Assembly: GCF_013408665.1 (NCBI RefSeq)
Contig: NZ_JACCCL010000001.1
Location: 1,317,136-1,381,135 of the forward strand
Direction: 5' to 3'
DNA from: Sporosarcina sp. JAI121
GTDB lineage: Bacteria > Bacillota > Bacilli > Bacillales_A > Planococcaceae
DNA length: 64,000 nucleotides
Under the pieces are notes generated by a model. It was not told where the DNA came from. It saw nothing but the letters and a program-made list of their open reading frames with translations, and did no database searches. Every line of letters begins with the position of its first letter. The stretch's first letter is position 1. Position numbers and translations under genes: made by a program. Shown piece after piece: positions 1 to 8,980 of this stretch.

Positions 1-1
1 C

Positions 2-757
2 CAACTGTATGACCATCCTTACATCAACTTGCTTGGCATGCATTGTCATATCGGTTCCCAAATATTCGAAACGGATGCATTCCGACTAGCGGCAGAGGCA
101 CTCATGAATAAAATGGTTGCCTGGCGTGATGATCACGAATTCATATGCTCTGTTTTAAATCTGGGCGGCGGTTTCGGTATCCGTTATACGGAAGAAGACG
201 AGCCGCTCGAACCGTCTGCATACGTCGAGGAAATGGCGTCGGTCGTATTATCGATGACCCGTAGCTACAAGTATCCGTTACCGGAAATATGGATCGAGCC
301 AGGCAGATCGCTTGTCGGGGATGCTGGAACGACGCTTTACACTACGGGCAGCACAAAAGAAGTACCTGGTGTCCGGAAGTATATCGCAGTTGACGGTGGC
401 ATGTCCGATAATATTCGTCCAGCGTTGTACGGTGCAAAATATACAGCTGTATCGGCAAACCGAATGGACGAGCCACATGCGGATAAAGTGACGATTGCGG
501 GGAAATGTTGTGAATCGGGAGATAAGCTTATTGAGGAAGCGTTCCTTGCGCAGCCGGCAGAAGGCGACATCATCGCTGTTTTTTGTACAGGCGCTTATGG
601 CTATTCGATGGCGAGCAATTATAATAGGCTTCCAAAACCGGCAATCGTATTCTGTGAAAATGGAACCCATCAGCTTGTAGTTCGCAGGGAAACCTACGAA
701 GACGTTGTCAGACTCGATATCCCCCTGGAACTGGCGAGACGGGAGGAAAGGATTTGA
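2..757 (+). CDS. lysA: Diaminopimelate decarboxylase, C-terminal part (cut by window edge)
   Basis: Catalyses PLP-dependent decarboxylation of meso-diaminopimelate to L-lysine, the last step of lysine synthesis, in the cytoplasm. The reading frame is open from base 2, so the N-terminal part with the PLP lysine lies outside the window. Family motifs seen are HCHIGSQI, the glycine-rich LNLGGGFG, EPGRSLVGDAG, the active-site CCESGDKL and GAYGYSMASNYN near the end. The ATG at 29 is internal and not the start. The stop overlaps the TTG start of a small membrane peptide. In B. subtilis lysA sits in the same place, after the spoVA genes. The call is secure; only the upstream part is unknown. Confidence 0.96.
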   Translation, partial: QLYDHPYINLLGMHCHIGSQIFETDAFRLAAEALMNKMVAWRDDHEFICSVLNLGGGFGIRYTEEDEPLEPSAYVEEMASVVLSMTRSYKYPLPEIWIEPGRSLVGDAGTTLYTTGSTKEVPGVRKYIAVDGGMSDNIRPALYGAKYTAVSANRMDEPHADKVTIAGKCCESGDKLIEEAFLAQPAEGDIIAVFCTGAYGYSMASNYNRLPKPAIVFCENGTHQLVVRRETYEDVVRLDIPLELARREERI

Positions 758-858
758 GAAAACGCAACATTCTCCTATTCCTCTTTGTAGTTGTTGCAGC
801 TATTATGTGGGGAGCGGTATACTGGATGTTCGTCGCACCAATCATCGATCCGAGATAA
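754..858 (+). CDS. Small hydrophobic membrane peptide (34 aa) coupled to lysA
   Basis: I do not recognise this gene. A TTG start overlaps the lysA stop (TTGA), preceded by a good ribosome binding site (GGGAGGAAAGG) inside the end of lysA. The product begins MRKRNILLFLF and has one membrane segment of about 20 residues with two Trp residues, then a short tail ending IIDPR. A basic N-terminus followed by a single helix predicts a one-pass membrane protein. A hairpin terminator follows within 15 bases, so lysA and this gene probably end one transcript. It was too short for ordinary ORF calling. Moderate confidence, because start, overlap, ribosome site and terminator agree. Confidence 0.6.
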   Translation: MRKRNILLFLFVVVAAIMWGAVYWMFVAPIIDPR

Positions 859-869
859 AGAGAAACTTC

Positions 870-902
870 AATCAGTGGGGTGCTTTCTTTCCCCCGCTGA
901 TT
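870..902. terminator. Hairpin after lysA and the small peptide gene
   Basis: An 11-bp stem (AATCAGTGGGG with CCCCGCTGATT, one G-U pair) encloses an 11-base loop. The T tract after it is weak (TTGTTAGTTG). The reverse direction is also fairly T-rich, so it could work both ways. Confidence 0.6.
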
Positions 903-1090
903 GTTAGTTGAACCATTCGGGCATTTGCAGGTAGTTGACCCTATATATCACTAGTTTTTTTAATTATAATTAACCTTGAATAGGGATCTTACTGCCCGTT
1001 AATGCGGGATAAATGATACCGTTAATCAAATGAAAAATAGAATCGACTCAATTGGATGGACAAAGGATTTTCAGAAAAGAAGGGATTCAA

Positions 1091-1459
1091 ATGATGCTTT
1101 TGCGTTATAAGAAGACATATGAAAAGATAGCGATGGGACTACTCTCATACATGCCGGGCGACAAAACTGTGAAAAAATTGCAGGAAACAATCCTACAATA
1201 TGAAACAAATGATAGTTGGCAGTTGTACCTTATTAAAAAAGATGACGACTTTATCGGTCTGATCGGCATCGAATTGGGCGATGACTCATACACATTGCAA
1301 CATCTCTCCGTCAATCCATCCTTCCGCGGGGAAGGGATTGGCAAAGAGATGGTCATGAAGTTGCAGGCGCTATTTCCTGATAAAAAATGTTTTGGCACTG
1401 AAGAAACCGATTCATTTATACAGAGATGTAAGTCGAAAGAAGAAGGAGCAGACCTTTAA
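1091..1459 (+). CDS. ribT: RibT-like GNAT N-acetyltransferase
   Basis: Small acetyltransferase of the GNAT superfamily, 122 residues. In B. subtilis ribT is the last gene of the riboflavin operon, and its substrate is not settled. The N-terminus (LLRYKKTYEKIAMGLLSYMP) is typical of RibT, and the acetyl-CoA binding loop RGEGIGKE lies at about residues 79-86. The ATG at 1091 is used because AAGAAGGG lies six bases upstream; ATG 1094 is an equal alternative. The ribDEAH genes are not upstream here, so ribT is separated from the operon. It converges on ypuF with a shared terminator. Confidence 0.85.
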   Translation: MMLLRYKKTYEKIAMGLLSYMPGDKTVKKLQETILQYETNDSWQLYLIKKDDDFIGLIGIELGDDSYTLQHLSVNPSFRGEGIGKEMVMKLQALFPDKKCFGTEETDSFIQRCKSKEEGADL

Positions 1460-1476
1460 TGTCTGCCCTTCTTCTT
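1437..1476. terminator. Bidirectional terminator between ribT and ypuF
   Basis: AAGAAGAAGG and GCAGAC pair with GTCTGC and CCTTCTTCTT around a 7-base loop, with one bulged A. T-rich runs follow on both strands. The stop codons of both convergent genes lie inside the structure. Confidence 0.85.
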
Positions 1477-1968
1477 TTCTTCTCGTTCACGAAGAATATC
1501 ACTGCGGTCTCTTAGCATATGTTTATGAATGACAGCATCACTGTCGAAAGGAAGAAGTGTCATGGAATTTTCGGCCTGATGGGCGAGTTCCGCTAACGAT
1601 GCTGATAGAATGGAAATGCGGAAAGGATTGAACGGAAGTTCTTGTGCCGAACTGCTTACTGCCTTTTCCACATCTTCGAGTAGTAAATTAAAATCAATTT
1701 CTTCCGTGTAAGCGGGATGGTTACAGAGAAACGTCTGAAACCTGACCTTCGCTTTTTCAAGTGTTCGGCGAGCTCCTGTATTATTTCCCCGACGCCAATG
1801 ATACAATCCCGTGGCTAAAAGGATATAAGCCGCCAACGGATGGTCTTTGTCGCTATCTGGAATGGACTTCCAATATTCCTCCAATACCTCGTGACATTCA
1901 AAATAGTCTTGATTGTTATTGAAATAAACGATGAAATTTACGAACAGTGGATGATGGTACTGATGCAT
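1456..1968 (-). CDS. ypuF: DUF309 family protein YpuF
   Basis: A 170-residue cytoplasmic protein of the DUF309 family, whose biochemical role is unknown. The family signature ECHEVLEEYW is at about residues 24-33, followed by a helix with GLYHWRRGN; both are typical of this all-helical family. Start: ATG at 1968 has GGAAAGGA eight bases upstream, and the longer upstream extension in this frame is not family-like. The gene overlaps ribT by four bases at the 3' ends. ypuF sits next to ribT and scpA in B. subtilis too, which supports the call. Confidence 0.82.
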   Translation of the reverse strand: MHQYHHPLFVNFIVYFNNNQDYFECHEVLEEYWKSIPDSDKDHPLAAYILLATGLYHWRRGNNTGARRTLEKAKVRFQTFLCNHPAYTEEIDFNLLLEDVEKAVSSSAQELPFNPFRISILSASLAELAHQAENSMTLLPFDSDAVIHKHMLRDRSDILREREEKKKGRH

Positions 1969-2014
1969 GTAATCATTCCTTTCCATAATATGAACGATAG
2001 GCAGGTGTAAAACT

Positions 2015-2764
2015 ATGACATACCAAGTGAAGCTGGATGCCTTTGAAGGCCCGCTAGATCTATTATTACATTTAATCAACCGACTTGAAATTGATATATA
2101 CGATATCCCGATGGCGGAATTGACGGGCCAATACATAGAACACCTTCAGGCCATGCGTGTACTGCAATTGGACGAACTGAGCGAATACCTTGTCCTGGCA
2201 GCGACACTGATTGAGATTAAGAGCAAAATGCTTCTCCCCGTCCATGAAGGGGAAGTGTTCGAAGACGACTATAATCTGGAAGTCGAAAATGATCCGCGTG
2301 ATGAACTTGTTGCACGGCTTATTGAGTATAGAAAATATAAGGAGGCGGCAATTAGCTTGAAGGGATCAGCGGAAGAGCGATCCGGCCATTTTACAAAACC
2401 GCCTGAAGATCTGACGGAGTTTGGTGAAATAGTTGCAGTTGAGACCGAAGAAAGTATGAATATTTTCGATTTGATTGGGGCTTTCCAGAAGATGCTCGAT
2501 CGAAAGCGATTGAAAGCGCCGCTAACAGCAAGTATATCTAAAACGGAAGTGTCCTTGAGTGAAAAGATGGATGAGATAATGGAGATATTGGAAAGGGGCG
2601 GTGGAAAATGCGCATTCCACTCGCTTTTCGAAAAGTGGGAGACAACGGAGTTGGTTGTAACCTTTTTATCGCTGCTTGAATTAATGAAACGGCGGGACGT
2701 CATTGTCGAACAGCATGGAAATTTTGACGAAATGACAGTGTCGTTCCGACGGGAGGATGAGTGA
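2015..2764 (+). CDS. scpA: Segregation and condensation protein A
   Basis: Kleisin subunit of the SMC-ScpAB condensin complex, which organises newly replicated origins for chromosome segregation. It is 249 residues long. The N-terminus is the diagnostic ScpA block (FEGPLDLLLHLINRLEIDIYDIP), which binds the Smc neck, and the C-terminal winged helix binds the Smc head. Start ATG 2015 follows GGCAGGTG. It is read divergently from ypuF with only 46 bases between the starts, so that gap must hold both promoters. scpB follows immediately, as in most Firmicutes. Confidence 0.96.
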   Translation: MTYQVKLDAFEGPLDLLLHLINRLEIDIYDIPMAELTGQYIEHLQAMRVLQLDELSEYLVLAATLIEIKSKMLLPVHEGEVFEDDYNLEVENDPRDELVARLIEYRKYKEAAISLKGSAEERSGHFTKPPEDLTEFGEIVAVETEESMNIFDLIGAFQKMLDRKRLKAPLTASISKTEVSLSEKMDEIMEILERGGGKCAFHSLFEKWETTELVVTFLSLLELMKRRDVIVEQHGNFDEMTVSFRREDE

Positions 2765-2765
2765 A

Positions 2766-3377
2766 ATGGAAAAGGAAGACCGTTTGCCTGGTATGATTGA
2801 AAGTTTTTTGTTCATAGTAGGGGATGAAGGATTGACGATCAAACAGTTGACCACGCTTACTGAGTGCGAAGAATCTGAAGTGGCATTGGCAATTGATTGG
2901 CTCCGCGGTAATTATGAGAAACGCAATGAGAGCGGTATTGAACTGAAAGTTTTCGGAGGTGCGTATCGTCTTGTAACAAAAGCTGAATTCGCGGAAGATA
3001 TTAAACGGTTGTTGGAAAATCCGGCACCGAAATCCATGACGCAAGCCTCTCTTGAAGTGTTGGCGATCATCGCCTATAGGCAACCGGTGACGCGTGTTGA
3101 AATTGATGATCTTAGGGGCGTCAAATCCGAGGGACCGGTCAGTACGCTGATTGCCAAAGGACTCATAATGGAGAAAGGGCGCTCGGAAGGAAGTGGACGA
3201 GCAATACTCTATGGCACGACGGACTTGTTCCTGGATCGATTCGGATTGGAGTCGCTTGATGGATTGCCGCCTCTATCCCAGGAAGAAGAGGGTGAACCAA
3301 TCGAAACAGACTTGTTCATGACAAAATTCCAAGAAGCGTTTGCAATCGAAAATGACGGAGGAGGAAACATTTCTTGA
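2766..3377 (+). CDS. scpB: Segregation and condensation protein B
   Basis: ScpB dimerises and binds the ScpA kleisin in the SMC condensin complex. The protein is 203 residues, made of two winged-helix domains, with the conserved stretch ASLEVLAIIAYRQPVTR and the following GVKSEGPVSTL block. An ATG at 2757 touches the GGGAGG ribosome site directly; ATG 2766 has nine bases of spacing and is preferred. It starts one base after scpA ends and overlaps the next gene by four bases, so the three are translationally coupled. Confidence 0.94.
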   Translation: MEKEDRLPGMIESFLFIVGDEGLTIKQLTTLTECEESEVALAIDWLRGNYEKRNESGIELKVFGGAYRLVTKAEFAEDIKRLLENPAPKSMTQASLEVLAIIAYRQPVTRVEIDDLRGVKSEGPVSTLIAKGLIMEKGRSEGSGRAILYGTTDLFLDRFGLESLDGLPPLSQEEEGEPIETDLFMTKFQEAFAIENDGGGNIS

Positions 3378-4375
3378 AACGGACGATGATGGCAGTCCTA
3401 CTTTTTTCGATAATAGTTAGTGCAGGAATGAAAGAAGTCGCTGCTTCAGGCCAAGCGTGGGCAGTTATTGATGCAGATACAGGCAGATTATTGGAAGGGC
3501 ACAATGAAAATGTCCGCTTGCCAATTGCGAGTCTAACTAAAATCTGGACGGCGTTTACGTTCATTGAAAGCGGTACACCACCCGAAGATATCATTATTTC
3601 TCCGCAAGCCGCATCGACTGAAGGGTCCTCACTTTACTTGCAGCAAGGGATGAAGATGGAAGCGGATGCGCTACTTTATGGCCTGATGCTGCGGTCGGGC
3701 AATGATGCGGCACGTGCGTTGGCAGAACAGGCTGGCGGTTCAATGGATGGGTTCGTGGATATGATGAACGACAAAGCGCTGTTCTACGGCTTGAATGACA
3801 CTGTCTTCACGAATCCATCCGGTCTGCATGATGATCTGCATTTGTCCACAGCATACGAAACAGCGCTCATGCTGCATTATGCGATGGAGAACGACAAGTT
3901 CCGTAAAATCGCCACCACCAAAAATTATAAGTACCAGACCAAGGAACAGGCCTATAGCTGGCGGAATAAACATCGCCTCCTCCATTCCGAACTGACTGCG
4001 ATTGCAGGAAAGACAGGATTTACAAAAGCGGCAGGCAGGACGCTGGCAACCTATTTCGAGGAAGATGGCAAAAATATCATCGTTGTCACTTTGAACGACG
4101 GGGACGACTGGAATACGCATAAAGGTCTGGCAAATAAAGTGTTTTCTTCATATAAACTGATGACAGTCGCAAAAAAGGGGAGATATGATATCCTTCCAGG
4201 TGTAGAAGGAAACCTGGAAAAACCTATCCGCCTGTTGTTGAAAAAAGGAGAAAAAGAAAAGTTGTCCAATGTCATCCGTATTCCCCGCGGCAAAAGTGAA
4301 AAAAGTACAGGGCATTGGACCGTTTCGTTCGGCAATGAACCGCTTATTACGAGTGAAATCCAGATAAACCAATAA
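3374..4375 (+). CDS. Serine D-Ala-D-Ala carboxypeptidase (DacB/DacF-like)
   Basis: Penicillin-binding protein that trims the terminal D-Ala from peptidoglycan stem peptides outside the membrane. An N-terminal signal peptide ends near VAAS (residue ~25). The three catalytic motifs are present: SLTK (Ser53, Lys56), SGN (108-110) and KTG (213-215). The TTG start overlaps the scpB stop and follows GGAGGAGGAAAC. By position it matches B. subtilis dacB, the sporulation-specific PBP5*, but at 333 residues it is shorter. The usual partners ypuI, spmA and spmB are not here, so a spore role is inferred, not shown. Confidence 0.88.
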   Translation: MKRTMMAVLLFSIIVSAGMKEVAASGQAWAVIDADTGRLLEGHNENVRLPIASLTKIWTAFTFIESGTPPEDIIISPQAASTEGSSLYLQQGMKMEADALLYGLMLRSGNDAARALAEQAGGSMDGFVDMMNDKALFYGLNDTVFTNPSGLHDDLHLSTAYETALMLHYAMENDKFRKIATTKNYKYQTKEQAYSWRNKHRLLHSELTAIAGKTGFTKAAGRTLATYFEEDGKNIIVVTLNDGDDWNTHKGLANKVFSSYKLMTVAKKGRYDILPGVEGNLEKPIRLLLKKGEKEKLSNVIRIPRGKSEKSTGHWTVSFGNEPLITSEIQINQ

Positions 4376-4451
4376 ATTCATTCCATTGGCAAATAAAACA
4401 AAGGAAATCAAGCGATTTTCGATATGGAAAATTGAATTGTGACGTTTTTGG

Positions 4452-4484
4452 GAAGACTGCTGCTATATAGGGCGGTCTTCTTTT
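4452..4484 (+). terminator. Terminator of the scpAB-carboxypeptidase operon
   Basis: GAAGACTGC pairs with GCGGTCTTC (one G-U) and is followed by TTTTCATTT. Confidence 0.8.
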
Positions 4485-4538
4485 CATTTGCCGCAAAGTG
4501 TGACATACTTTTTTACAGAATGAAGATGGGGTGACTTG

Positions 4539-5270
4539 ATGGAAAGATTACAGAAGGTGTTGGCACAAGCAGGTGTCGCATCACGGAGAAAATCCGAAAC
4601 GCTAATTATTGAAGGTAAAGTGAAAGTGAACGGCGTCGTTGTAACGGAGCTAGGAACAAAAGTATCCAATTCCGACCGTGTGGAAGTGGAAGGCGTACAG
4701 CTCGTCAAAGAAGATTATGTCTACTATCTGTTATATAAACCAAGAGGAATCATTTCGACTGTCGATGACGAGAAAGGCAGAAAAACCGTGTTGGACCTGT
4801 TTCCACAAGTCGAACAACGAATTTTTCCGGTAGGACGACTTGACTATGACACATCCGGTGTCATCATCATGACGAATGATGGAGATTTCTCCTATCTGAT
4901 GACACACCCGAAATTCGGTATCAAGAAAAAGTATATTGCAAAAGTAAAAGGGATTCCCGATCGCGAAGCGCTTCGCAAACTTGAAAAAGGAGTCGATCTG
5001 GACGATGGTAAAACGGCTCCCGCACATGTGAAAATGCAGACGGTAGATAAGAAAGCCGGCACTGCACTCATTGAAATTACGATTCACGAAGGAAAAAACC
5101 GTCAAGTTCGCCGTATGTTCGATGCAATTGGCTATCCAGTCCAAAAACTTCGCAGAGAATCATTCGGTAACATTACGACTCATGGATTGAACGCAGGAGA
5201 GGCGCGGGAATTAACGAAGCATGAAGTGAAACAGCTACGCGTCCTTGCTGAAACAGGTAAAATCGGCTGA
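4539..5270 (+). CDS. rluB: 23S rRNA pseudouridine synthase RluB
   Basis: Isomerises one uridine of 23S rRNA (helix 89-93 region) to pseudouridine. An S4 RNA-binding domain spans residues 1-60 (MERLQKVLAQAGVASRRKSE) and an RsuA-family catalytic domain follows. The catalytic motif GRLDYDTSG is at 99-107, with Asp102 as the nucleophile, and NRQVRRMF lies near the C-terminus. The ATG at 4539 is preferred over the adjacent in-frame TTG. It corresponds to ypuL before resA in B. subtilis. It has its own terminator upstream and a promoter region for resA downstream, so it is probably transcribed alone. Confidence 0.93.
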   Translation: MERLQKVLAQAGVASRRKSETLIIEGKVKVNGVVVTELGTKVSNSDRVEVEGVQLVKEDYVYYLLYKPRGIISTVDDEKGRKTVLDLFPQVEQRIFPVGRLDYDTSGVIIMTNDGDFSYLMTHPKFGIKKKYIAKVKGIPDREALRKLEKGVDLDDGKTAPAHVKMQTVDKKAGTALIEITIHEGKNRQVRRMFDAIGYPVQKLRRESFGNITTHGLNAGEARELTKHEVKQLRVLAETGKIG

Positions 5271-5317
5271 ACTCGAATCAATTACGCCTCGGCGGAATTG
5301 CAGTTCATTCCACCCTG

Positions 5318-5381
5318 TTGGACAAACGTTCACAATCCCTTCAATTATGACGCGTCTTAACAAAGGTCTGTTTGTTATACT
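5318..5381 (+). promoter_or_regulatory. Candidate resA promoter with upstream TTCACAA box
   Basis: An extended -10 (TGTTATACT, 5373-5381) lacks a good -35, which suggests activator dependence. Upstream at 5329-5335 lies TTCACAA, the complement of the ResD box core TTGTGAA. It is also the right half of an 18-base Rex-like site (TTGGACA-AACG-TTCACAA, 5318-5335). Assignment to ResD or Rex is inference. Confidence 0.45.
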
Positions 5382-5419
5382 AAAGTAGAGAACTTATTTA
5401 TTGTTAGGAGGCAGTGCGT

Positions 5420-5953
5420 ATGACCAAGGCGGGTAAAAAGAAAACACGCCTTATTATTAGGACAATCGTCCTGTTACTTCTCGTTTCAGCAGTTGTCTAT
5501 ACCATCGCGTCGAAAGACAAAGTGAAGGTATTGGCAGTTGGGGATAAAGCACCCGATTTCGAACTTGTCGATTTGGAAGGCAACAAACATCGGTTATCCG
5601 ATTATAAAGGTGAAGGTGTTTTCCTAAATTTTTGGGGAACCTGGTGCCCCCCTTGTAAAAAAGAAATGCCTTATATAGAGCGTCAACACAATGCATTCGC
5701 AGAGAAGGGCGTCCATGTACTTAGTGTTAACATTGCGGAACCTCACTTAAAAGTTGAGACATTCAGGGATCAGTACGGTCTGACGTTCCCAATTGTCATC
5801 GATAAAAGTAAAAGTGTCATGGAGGTCTTTAATGTTGGGATACTCCCCGCAACATACCTCATCAATAAGGACGGGAAAATAGAACAAATCATAACAAGGG
5901 AAATGTCTGAGGATGAGATTATTTCATTCATGGAAAGCATTCAACCCGAATAA
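5420..5953 (+). CDS. resA: Thiol-disulfide oxidoreductase ResA
   Basis: Membrane-anchored thioredoxin-like protein that reduces the haem-binding cysteines of apocytochrome c outside the membrane, for system II cytochrome c maturation. It is 177 residues with an N-terminal anchor at about 10-30 and an active site WCPPC (Cys76, Cys79). B. subtilis ResA has CEPC, so the second residue differs. ATG 5420 is eight bases from AGGAGG; the upstream GTG is too close. resB follows after 14 bases. Position between rluB and resBC leaves little doubt about identity. Confidence 0.94.
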   Translation: MTKAGKKKTRLIIRTIVLLLLVSAVVYTIASKDKVKVLAVGDKAPDFELVDLEGNKHRLSDYKGEGVFLNFWGTWCPPCKKEMPYIERQHNAFAEKGVHVLSVNIAEPHLKVETFRDQYGLTFPIVIDKSKSVMEVFNVGILPATYLINKDGKIEQIITREMSEDEIISFMESIQPE

Positions 5954-5967
5954 GGAGTAAATCCAAA

Positions 5968-7617
5968 ATGAGCAAAATCAAATGCCAGTGCGGTCATGAT
6001 AATCCATTTGGCACAGTGCTTTGTGAGCGATGTGGTAGACCGCAGACTGAAGAGGCTAAAGAAAGCAAACTTGTCGATATGCGTTACGAAGGGTCGGCAA
6101 GAAGATCGCAGACGTATAAACGGTCGATCATCGATAAAATATGGAATTTCTTTTCAAGTGTAAAAATCGGAATCAGTATCATTGTTGCCGTTCTCACTAC
6201 AGCTGCAATAGGAACGATTTTCCCGCAGAAGTTGTATGTGCCAGTGTCAGGCGAAGCAGAATTAGCAGCATACTACGAACGACTTTATGGAATACCCGGC
6301 ACGATTTATTACAAACTTGGGTTCCACGACATGTACAATAGTTGGTGGTTCATCACGCTAATCGGGATGCTTGGAACTTCCATCATCATCGCCAGTGTCG
6401 ATCGGGTCATTCCGCTATATAAATCGTTGAAGAAGCAACGTACGAAACGCCATCCATCATTTATGAAAAGACAGCGGATCTATGGTGAGGGCCCTTCCGA
6501 AAATCCAGATGATGCACTCATTGAAGCCGAGGGGCAACTGAAGGAACTCCGCTACAAAGTGAAAACGGAAGACGGAGCATTGCTTGCGGAGAAAAACCGT
6601 TTTTCAAGATGGGGTCCGTATGTGAATCACGCTGGTCTTATCATTTTCCTCTTTGGTATTTTATTGCGCGGTATCCCCGGGTTCTATGTCGATGAAACGA
6701 TGTGGATCCGCGAAGGGGAAACACGTTCCATCCCTGGCGCAGAGGGTTATTATTTGGAAAGTAAAGCATTCATCATAGAAAACTATACAAAAGAGGAAGC
6801 CGATGAAGTGTTCGGTGATGCTCTAGAGCGTGTCGGTATGATCGCGAAAAACTATCAGACCGATGTCACCTTGTATAAAAAAGAGGAAGGTAGTCTTCCG
6901 GGATCCAATCAGACGAATTTCGTGAAGGACTATTCGATTATTGTCAATAAACCTTTGAAATTTGATGGGTATAACGTGTTTCAAATGGATTTCCGTCTGG
7001 ATGAATTAAAATCGATGACATTCAAATTGACTGAAAAAGCGACGGATGCTTCTTTCGGTGAGTTCACGGTCGATCTTACCAATCCGGAACGTGAATATGA
7101 ACTTGATAATGGCGCTCGCGTTATTCTCAGTGATTATTATCCGGATTATGACGGGATTGAAAACGGGGAACCAACCTCGAAATCTCCGATACCGAACAAT
7201 CCCGCATTTATCTTTAAAATGGTGACTCCGGCCAAGCCCGACGGTGAAATGAGTTTCGTCGCGATCAAACAAACGCTTGAAACGGAAGTCAATGATTATA
7301 AAGTGAATTTTGTCAGTGCAGAAACCCGGGATATATCGGGGCTTACAGTACGTAAGGATAAAACGTTATATCTCCTTCTGGTAGGGGGGATTATCTTCAT
7401 GATTGGTGTCTCGCAAGGATCTTATTGGAATCATAGAAGAATTTGGATCCAAAAAGGACCTGACGGCGGGCTGCTAGTTGCCGGTCATACGAATAAAAAC
7501 TGGTTCTCTCTGAAGAAAGAACTGGATAAAGTAAAAGACGCGGCAAATCTGCCTTCTTACGAAGATAGACAAGACAAGGAATCTAACTTGGATGATAAGG
7601 AAGTGGACAAAATATAA
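5968..7617 (+). CDS. resB: Cytochrome c biogenesis protein ResB (CcsB type)
   Basis: Half of the ResB-ResC haem exporter and cytochrome c synthase of system II. It is a 549-residue membrane protein. It opens with a small zinc-ribbon-like segment (Cys6, Cys8, Cys19, Cys22), then membrane helices near residues 62-80, 120-145 and 215-235, a large extracytoplasmic domain and a last helix near 467-485. Start ATG 5968 follows AAGGAG. Its stop overlaps the resC start (TAATG). The N-terminal cysteine segment is an extra feature; the rest is ordinary for the family. Confidence 0.94.
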   Translation: MSKIKCQCGHDNPFGTVLCERCGRPQTEEAKESKLVDMRYEGSARRSQTYKRSIIDKIWNFFSSVKIGISIIVAVLTTAAIGTIFPQKLYVPVSGEAELAAYYERLYGIPGTIYYKLGFHDMYNSWWFITLIGMLGTSIIIASVDRVIPLYKSLKKQRTKRHPSFMKRQRIYGEGPSENPDDALIEAEGQLKELRYKVKTEDGALLAEKNRFSRWGPYVNHAGLIIFLFGILLRGIPGFYVDETMWIREGETRSIPGAEGYYLESKAFIIENYTKEEADEVFGDALERVGMIAKNYQTDVTLYKKEEGSLPGSNQTNFVKDYSIIVNKPLKFDGYNVFQMDFRLDELKSMTFKLTEKATDASFGEFTVDLTNPEREYELDNGARVILSDYYPDYDGIENGEPTSKSPIPNNPAFIFKMVTPAKPDGEMSFVAIKQTLETEVNDYKVNFVSAETRDISGLTVRKDKTLYLLLVGGIIFMIGVSQGSYWNHRRIWIQKGPDGGLLVAGHTNKNWFSLKKELDKVKDAANLPSYEDRQDKESNLDDKEVDKI

Positions 7618-8801
7618 TGGGACTTGCAGCGTTAAGCGCTAATCTACTTTTAGTTTCATTTATCGCCTATCTTGTCGCAACGCTCTTTTTCGGCGGTGCG
7701 GTAAAAGGCGCTAAATCGGAAGCTTCTTATAAAAATAACAGATGGGGAAAAATCGCGATTACGATTACAATCATCGGTTTTATCACCCATGTCGGCTACT
7801 TCGTCACTCGGTGGATGGCATCAGGACATGCCCCAGTGAGTAATATGTTCGAATTTACGACAGCATTTGGGATGATGCTAGTAGGGGCGTTCATTCTTTT
7901 GTTTTACTTATATAGAACACCATCACTCGGCTTATTTGCTCTGCCAATTGCTATTATTATCATCGGCTATGCAAGTATGTTCCCAAGGGAAATTACACCG
8001 CTTATTCCAGCACTGAAAAGTTACTGGTTGACAGTTCATGTCATTACAGCTGCGCTTGGCGAATCGATTCTTGCGATTAGTGCTGTAGCGGGACTCATAT
8101 ACTTATTGAAAAATATTGACTTGACGAAAAAGTCGAAACAGCGTTTTTGGCTAGAGGCAGTTATTTTCACGCTTATCCTAGTAGTCGGTTTCGTACTGTC
8201 TTCGTCAGCGTTCAAGCTGACCGGCTATGAAGCTCACTTCACTTATACCGATAAAAATGAACAGCTTGCCAAAATCGAGTACAACTATCCACCACTTTTC
8301 GGTATGCATGAATATGAGTCGCTTACACCTGACGTAATGACGCCTTGGGCCGAGATGCCGCCAATCGTCAACGCGAAGACGTTGACCACGTTTGTCTGGT
8401 CAATTGCTAGCGGAATTCTTCTTTACTTGATTCTCAGACTCATCTTCCGTCGACCGATTGCGGCGTTGTTGCAACCTTTCGCAAAAAAAGCGAATTCACA
8501 GTTGATGGACGAAATCGGCTATCGTGCTGTTATGATAGGTTTCCCGGTATTTACACTGGGGGCTCTCATTTTTGCAATGATTTGGGCACACGAAGCATGG
8601 TCCAGATTCTGGGGATGGGATCCGAAGGAAGTATGGGCGCTTATCACTTGGTTATTTTATGCAGCATTTCTTCACTTGCGTCTATCGCGCGGTTGGGAAG
8701 GCGAAAAATCGGCATGGCTTGCGGTTATCGGTTTTATCATCATCATGTTCAACCTGATTGCCGTGAACTTGATTATCGCAGGGTTGCATTCATACGCTTA
8801 A
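7617..8801 (+). CDS. resC: Cytochrome c biogenesis protein ResC (CcsA type)
   Basis: Integral membrane haem-handling subunit that joins ResB to attach haem to apocytochrome c on the outer face. It has 394 residues with about eight membrane segments. The haem-binding tryptophan-rich WWD-type motif ([14 protein letters not shown]) is in the C-terminal third, followed by conserved [10 protein letters not shown]. It is translationally coupled to resB by overlap of one base. A perfect 13-bp terminator follows, so resABC forms a closed operon and resDE is transcribed separately. Confidence 0.95.
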   Translation: MGLAALSANLLLVSFIAYLVATLFFGGAVKGAKSEASYKNNRWGKIAITITIIGFITHVGYFVTRWMASGHAPVSNMFEFTTAFGMMLVGAFILLFYLYRTPSLGLFALPIAIIIIGYASMFPREITPLIPALKSYWLTVHVITAALGESILAISAVAGLIYLLKNIDLTKKSKQRFWLEAVIFTLILVVGFVLSSSAFKLTGYEAHFTYTDKNEQLAKIEYNYPPLFGMHEYESLTPDVMTPWAEMPPIVNAKTLTTFVWSIASGILLYLILRLIFRRPIAALLQPFAKKANSQLMDEIGYRAVMIGFPVFTLGALIFAMIWAHEAWSRFWGWDPKEVWALITWLFYAAFLHLRLSRGWEGEKSAWLAVIGFIIIMFNLIAVNLIIAGLHSYA

Positions 8802-8808
8802 TGAAGAG

Positions 8809-8846
8809 CTGTACAGTAGTTAACAAACTACTGTACAGTTTTTTTA
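8809..8846 (+). terminator. Strong terminator of resABC
   Basis: Perfect 13-bp stem (CTGTACAGTAGTT with AACTACTGTACAG), 4-base loop AACA, then eight T. Confidence 0.95.
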
Positions 8847-8980
8847 TGCTTGATAAACGCGCTTTCACTGATCCGTCATATGCATCTGCTTTAAAGCGCA
8901 CCGCTGCCGCTTTTAAGTTTCTTTTTTGCATGCCGGCTTGTACAATGGAAGGAGAAGCTAGTTGAAAGGGGTAATCATTC

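Noticed and set aside
705..911. 68-codon frame over the end of lysA
   Set aside because: Different frame from the better supported TTG-started membrane peptide and runs through the terminator.
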